DNA of 64,000 nucleotides from Opitutaceae bacterium (GTDB taxonomy: Bacteria; Verrucomicrobiota; Verrucomicrobiia; Opitutales; Opitutaceae), in the NCBI GenBank assembly GCA_016715765.1, contig JADJZJ010000008.1, positions 1 through 64,000 on the forward strand. The letters are read 5' to 3'. Made by a program: the position numbers and the translations under genes. The notes below the pieces were generated by a model. The model ran no database searches. It saw only the letters and a list, made by a program, of their open reading frames with translations, and was not told the origin of the DNA. Below, one piece after another: positions 60,663-64,000 of this stretch; within the stretch, counting starts at the first letter, position 1, and each line of letters starts with the position of its first letter.

Positions 60663-62344
60663 ATGGCCATGGCGAGCAACCGCACGCAACGACTGGAGGG
60701 GCGGATCGTGGACTGGCAGGCGCGGCGCATCTATCCCGGCGTCGTGGCATGGCGTGCCGGCCGCATCACGCGGCTCACGGAAAATCCGGCCGTGCGGGCC
60801 ACGCACCTCCTCATGCCGGGACTGGTGGATGCGCACATCCACATCGAGAGCTCGCTGCTGCCGCCCGCGGAGTTTGCGCGGCTGGCCGTGGTCCATGGGA
60901 CCGTGGCCACCGTCTCGGATCCCCATGAGATCGCCAACGTGCTGGGTGCGGCCGGGGTGGACTACATGATCCGCGACGGCCGGCGCACACCGCTGAAGTT
61001 CAACTTCGGCGCACCGTCCTGCGTGCCGGCGACGACGTTTGAAACGGCCGGCGCGTCGCTCGACCCCCGGGCGGTGACACGGTTGCTGGCCCGGCGGGAA
61101 GTGCGTTATCTGGCCGAGGTGATGAATTTCCCCGGCGTGCTGGCCGGTGACCAGGGTCTGCGGCGAATGATCGCGGCGGCCCGGAAGCAGGGCAAGCCGG
61201 TGGACGGACATGCGCCGGGTCTGCGCGGCAAACAGGCCGCGGCGTACGCCGCGGCGGGACCGGCGACCGACCACGAGTGCTTCACCCTCGCGGAGGCGAA
61301 GGACAAACTGGCCGCGGGGATGAAGATTCTCATCCGGGAGGGGTCGGCCGCACGCAACTTCGAGGCGCTCGCGCCGCTGCTGCAGTCGCACCCGGACCGG
61401 GTGATGTTCTGCTGCGACGACCTGCATCCCGACCTGTTGCTCACGGGTCACATCGACCGCCATGTGCGCCGGGCCCTCGCGACCGGGGCGGACAGGTTCG
61501 ACGTGCTGCGGTGCGCCAGTGTCAACCCGGTGGCGCATTACGGACTGGATGTCGGTCTGCTGCGCGTCGGCGATCCCGCGGACTTCATCGTCGTGGATGA
61601 TTGGGAGAATTTCCAGGTGCGGCGCACCTACCTGCGGGGTAAACTGGCGGCGGCGAACGGCCGGGGCCGGTTGCCACGATTGCGGCCGGCCACGCCGAAC
61701 AAATTCCGGGCGAAGACCAGGCCGGCGGCGGACTTTGCCGTGAAAGTTGATTCGGCGGCTCACCGGGACGGTTCGCCCTACCTGATCAATGTGATCGAGG
61801 CGCTGAACGGACAGCTCATCACCCGCCATCGGGTCGAACCGGCGCGGATCGTGCAGGGCTGCCTCGTACCGGATCTGAAGCGCGATCTCCTGAAGATCGC
61901 GGTCGTCAACCGCTATGTCCCGCAGGCACCCGTGGCGGTGGGGTTCATCAAGGGCTTCGGGCTCCAGGGCCGGCGCCATCGCCGTCATCGGTGGCGCATG
62001 ATTCCCATAATATCGTGGCGGTCGGCTGTGATGATGCCTCGCTCGCGGCGGCGGTGAATCACGTCATCCGGCACCGCGGGGGATTGAGCGTCGTGGGCCG
62101 TGGGAAGACGGCTGTCCTGCCGCTGCCGATCGCCGGGCTGATGTCGGACCGGAACGGGCGCACCGTGGCGCGGACCTACACGCGATTGGACGCGATGGCG
62201 AAACGGCTGGGATCGCGGCTCGACGCCCCGTTCATGACGCTGTCGTTCATGGCCCTGCTGGTCATCCCCGACCTGAAGCTCAGCGACCGCGGGCTGTTCT
62301 CCGCGACGAAGTGGGGCTTCGTGCCGGTGAGTGGAGAGCGCTGA
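60663..62344 (+). pseudogene. ade: Adenine deaminase, frameshifted
   Basis: The first part from ATG 60663 (or 60669) is a clear amidohydrolase-type adenine deaminase: metal site PGLVDAHIHIESSLL, GVDYMI, FCCDDLHPDLLL, VNPVAHYGLDVG. After GFIKGFGLQ (about 61960) the expected continuation, VAHDSHNIVAVGCDDASLA, lies in another frame that ends at 62344. The net shift equals two extra or one missing base within about 61965-61990; the first frame runs on into an Arg-rich tail until 62057. If intact it would be about 559 residues and convert adenine to hypoxanthine with ammonia. Both halves have intact coding character, so sequence error is as likely as recent inactivation. Confidence 0.85.
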
Positions 62345-62360
62345 CGCCGGCGGCGCCGCA

Positions 62361-63251
62361 CTAGATGGCGGGCTGTAGAATCTGGCAGGCGCGCAGGAAA
62401 GCCTCCAGTCCGGGCGGCTGGGACCGGTCGCGGCTCCAGGCGGCGACGAAGGGGAATCCCAGGTTCCGGTCATGGAGCGGGAGCATGACCATGCGACGGC
62501 GGCGGGCGCGGTCCTTGAACAGGGTGGGCAGCACCGCCACGCCGAGTCCGGCCAGGGCCATTTCAAACACCGTCAGGGCCTGGTCGCTGCTGAAAATGAT
62601 GCGGGGCGGTTTACCAGTTTCGATGCCCAGCTGGCTGAGTCGGTCGACAAAGCCGGCGGGATCCTGATAGAGCGCCAGGCGGTACGGCAGCAGGTCGCGC
62701 AGCCGGGGCTGGCGAAGCCGGGTCAGCGGATGATCGCGCGGGCAGAAAATGGCGTAATTGAGCTGAAACAGGGTGCGGGCCTCGATGCTCACGGGCAGCG
62801 GCCGGGCCTGGGTGATAAGACCCAGGTCGATGGCGTGGCTGGTCAGGGCCTCGGCCAGCTGCTGATGAGGCAGTTCCCGGACGATAATCCGGTAGCTGTC
62901 CATGTCATGGAGAAACCTGGCCAGCGGCCGCGGCAGCATCACGGCGGCGAACAGCGGGGCGACTCCGATGCGCAGCTCCGGCAGACTGTGGAAATTGCGC
63001 CGGCGCAGGTCGTGCTGGCAGGAGTCCACCTCGGCCAGCAGCCGGCGGGACGTCAGCAGCAGACGCTCGCCGGCCGGCGTGGGCACGACCCCGCGCGGCT
63101 TGCGTTCGACCAGCTTCAGGCCGAATTCGGCTTCCAGGTTCTTCAATTGCGTGGACAGGGAGGGCTGGGACACATGGCAGTCCGCCGCCGCGGTGGTGAG
63201 GCTGCCGTGGCGGATGACGGATTCGAAATAGCGGAGTTGGTAGAATTCCAT
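62361..63251 (-). CDS. LysR-family transcriptional regulator
   Basis: A 296-residue LysR-type regulator. The N-terminal winged helix-turn-helix is YQLRYFESVIRHGSLTTAAADCHVSQPSLSTQLKNLE, with the usual recognition helix around SQPSLSTQ; the co-inducer domain follows with LRIGVAPLF and LGVAVLPTLF. It is divergent from asnB, with 98 bases between starts containing a perfect inverted repeat at 63271-63288, the standard layout in which the regulator controls both itself and its neighbour. The co-inducer is unknown. Confidence 0.9.
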   Translation of the reverse strand: MEFYQLRYFESVIRHGSLTTAAADCHVSQPSLSTQLKNLEAEFGLKLVERKPRGVVPTPAGERLLLTSRRLLAEVDSCQHDLRRRNFHSLPELRIGVAPLFAAVMLPRPLARFLHDMDSYRIIVRELPHQQLAEALTSHAIDLGLITQARPLPVSIEARTLFQLNYAIFCPRDHPLTRLRQPRLRDLLPYRLALYQDPAGFVDRLSQLGIETGKPPRIIFSSDQALTVFEMALAGLGVAVLPTLFKDRARRRRMVMLPLHDRNLGFPFVAAWSRDRSQPPGLEAFLRACQILQPAI

Positions 63252-63270
63252 GACTCACCATATTAAAATA

Positions 63271-63288
63271 TCCTATGGCATAATAGGA
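63271..63288. promoter_or_regulatory. Putative LysR operator
   Basis: TCCTAT, six bases, ATAGGA is a perfect 6-bp inverted repeat in AT-rich DNA between the divergent LysR and asnB genes. It is 20 bases from the LysR start and 61 bases from the asnB start. LysR proteins bind T-N11-A palindromes, and this element has that general form (T at 63271, A near 63283). The role is inferred from position. Confidence 0.6.
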
Positions 63289-63349
63289 AAAAAATAACCC
63301 CGGTACCTTGAGGTTTGGTGCATTAAGGTTCATGCCAGACAACTCACCT

Positions 63350-64000
63350 ATGTGCGGCATTGTAATTAGTTATGAATCACCCGATAGCATTGTTCCGGCG
63401 GGAACGGCCAACGTGGCGGTCGACCGCATGATGCGGCGGCTTCGGCACCGCGGTCCGGACGGGGCCGGGCTGATCGAATGCGGCCGGGCCGTGCTGGGCC
63501 AGACCCGGCTGGCCATCCTGGATGTGGCGGGCGGGCGGCAACCGCTGGTGGATGCGGACGGCCGGCATCATGTCGTGGGCAACGGCGAGATTTACAATCA
63601 CAGCCAGCTCCGGGACCGGTTTGGCGGGGATTTCCGCTTTCAGACCCGGAGTGATACCGAGGTGGTCCTGCCGGCGTACCAGCGGATGGGCTGGGAGGGG
63701 GTCAGGGTGCTCAACGGCATGTTCAGCTACGGATTGACCGACGGCCGAGATTTGTGCGTGGCCCGTGATCCGCTCGGCATCAAACCCCTCTATTATGGCG
63801 AGCGGCCGGACCGCCTCCTGCTTTTCGCATCGGAAATGCAGGCGCTGGCCGGAGAGGTGGCCGAGGTGGCGGAATTCCCGCCGGGGCACTGTTACCTCCC
63901 GGAGCAGGGATTCGTCCGCTACTACCAATTGCCGGCCCGAGCCGGCGTCATCATCGACCAGGAGGAGGCGATGGCCATGGTGCGGGTGGAGCTGACCGCG
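63350..64000 (+). CDS. asnB: Asparagine synthase (glutamine-hydrolysing), 5' part
   Basis: The first 217 codons of an asparagine synthase; the gene runs off the window. The N-terminal nucleophile is C2 in MCGIVISYES after removal of Met, followed by the glutamine amidotransferase domain with RLRHRGPDGAGL, LGQTRLAILDV, VGNGEIYNH and FQTRSDTEVVL. The ammonia-using synthetase domain would follow beyond 64000. It forms asparagine from aspartate, glutamine and ATP, or builds a related amide. It is divergent from the LysR regulator, which probably controls it. Close relatives act in antibiotic and exopolysaccharide pathways. Confidence 0.92.
   Translation, partial: MCGIVISYESPDSIVPAGTANVAVDRMMRRLRHRGPDGAGLIECGRAVLGQTRLAILDVAGGRQPLVDADGRHHVVGNGEIYNHSQLRDRFGGDFRFQTRSDTEVVLPAYQRMGWEGVRVLNGMFSYGLTDGRDLCVARDPLGIKPLYYGERPDRLLLFASEMQALAGEVAEVAEFPPGHCYLPEQGFVRYYQLPARAGVIIDQEEAMAMVRVELTA

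Noticed and set aside
61960..61995. Programmed frameshifting in the adenine deaminase
   Set aside because: No slippery heptamer or downstream pseudoknot is apparent; a sequencing error or mutation is simpler.

Overview
The window reads as high-GC chromosomal DNA of a Gram-negative heterotroph, most likely a Verrucomicrobiota member of the Opitutaceae type. This is inferred from gene content and protein style, not from a search. lpxA, a TonB-dependent receptor, many lipoproteins and an LptG-like permease show an outer membrane with lipid A. Conspicuous intergenic repeats fill most gaps.

Layout. 1-5.5 kb is an AT-richer, gene-poor and partly decayed accessory region: a small hypothetical gene, a winged-helix protein, two broken genes (one a DUF6036-like nucleotidyltransferase) and a large serine recombinase, ending beside tRNA-Ser(CGA) at 5.7 kb. 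6-8.2 kb has a Gfo/Idh/MocA oxidoreductase, a GrpB-family protein and a broken antitoxin gene. 8.3-14.5 kb is a complete Yej-type oligopeptide ABC importer operon (yejB-yejE-yejA-yejF order). 15-17.5 kb has a nucleoside hydrolase and an aldehyde dehydrogenase. 18-22.5 kb has two tandem exported M3 metallopeptidases. 22.8-27.6 kb has an alpha/beta hydrolase, a vapBC toxin-antitoxin pair, htpG and a frameshifted metallophosphoesterase. 27.8-33.7 kb has an NSS transporter with a 53-residue partner, an LptG-like permease, dgkA, a lipoprotein and a 2OG-Fe(II) oxygenase. 33.7-36.7 kb has two tandem M14 carboxypeptidases. 36.8-45.3 kb has a Gdx/SugE exporter, a heparinase II/III-type protein, a repeat-protein plus solute-binding-protein pair, a Tat-exported aminotransferase, a DUF4136-like lipoprotein and xylA. 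45.4-54.7 kb has a TonB siderophore-type receptor, aroB and the run hypothetical-lpxA-pdxA-iscA-like-infC-amidase-S1/P1 nuclease. 54.7-64 kb has an EamA protein, crcB with DUF190, a TIGR03790-type protein, clpP, a TPR membrane protein, a frameshifted adenine deaminase, and a LysR regulator divergent from asnB, which runs off the right edge.

Functional themes: peptide scavenging (Yej importer, two M3 and two M14 exported peptidases), nucleobase and nucleoside salvage (nucleoside hydrolase, S1/P1 nuclease, adenine deaminase), sugar use (xylA, heparinase II/III-type protein, solute-binding protein), and envelope maintenance (lpxA, lptG, amidase, dgkA).

The most unusual layer is intergenic. At least eight loci carry palindromes whose arms are built from two or three 9-11-bp direct units. 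The unit sequence differs from locus to locus (CACGGAT, CACTGAT, CACAGAT, CGCGGAT, CGCTAATC and others) but the architecture is the same. A second class consists of long perfect hairpins with 24-28-bp arms, one of which occurs in identical form at two loci. Several genes have single frame breaks, so either real decay or assembly indels must be considered.
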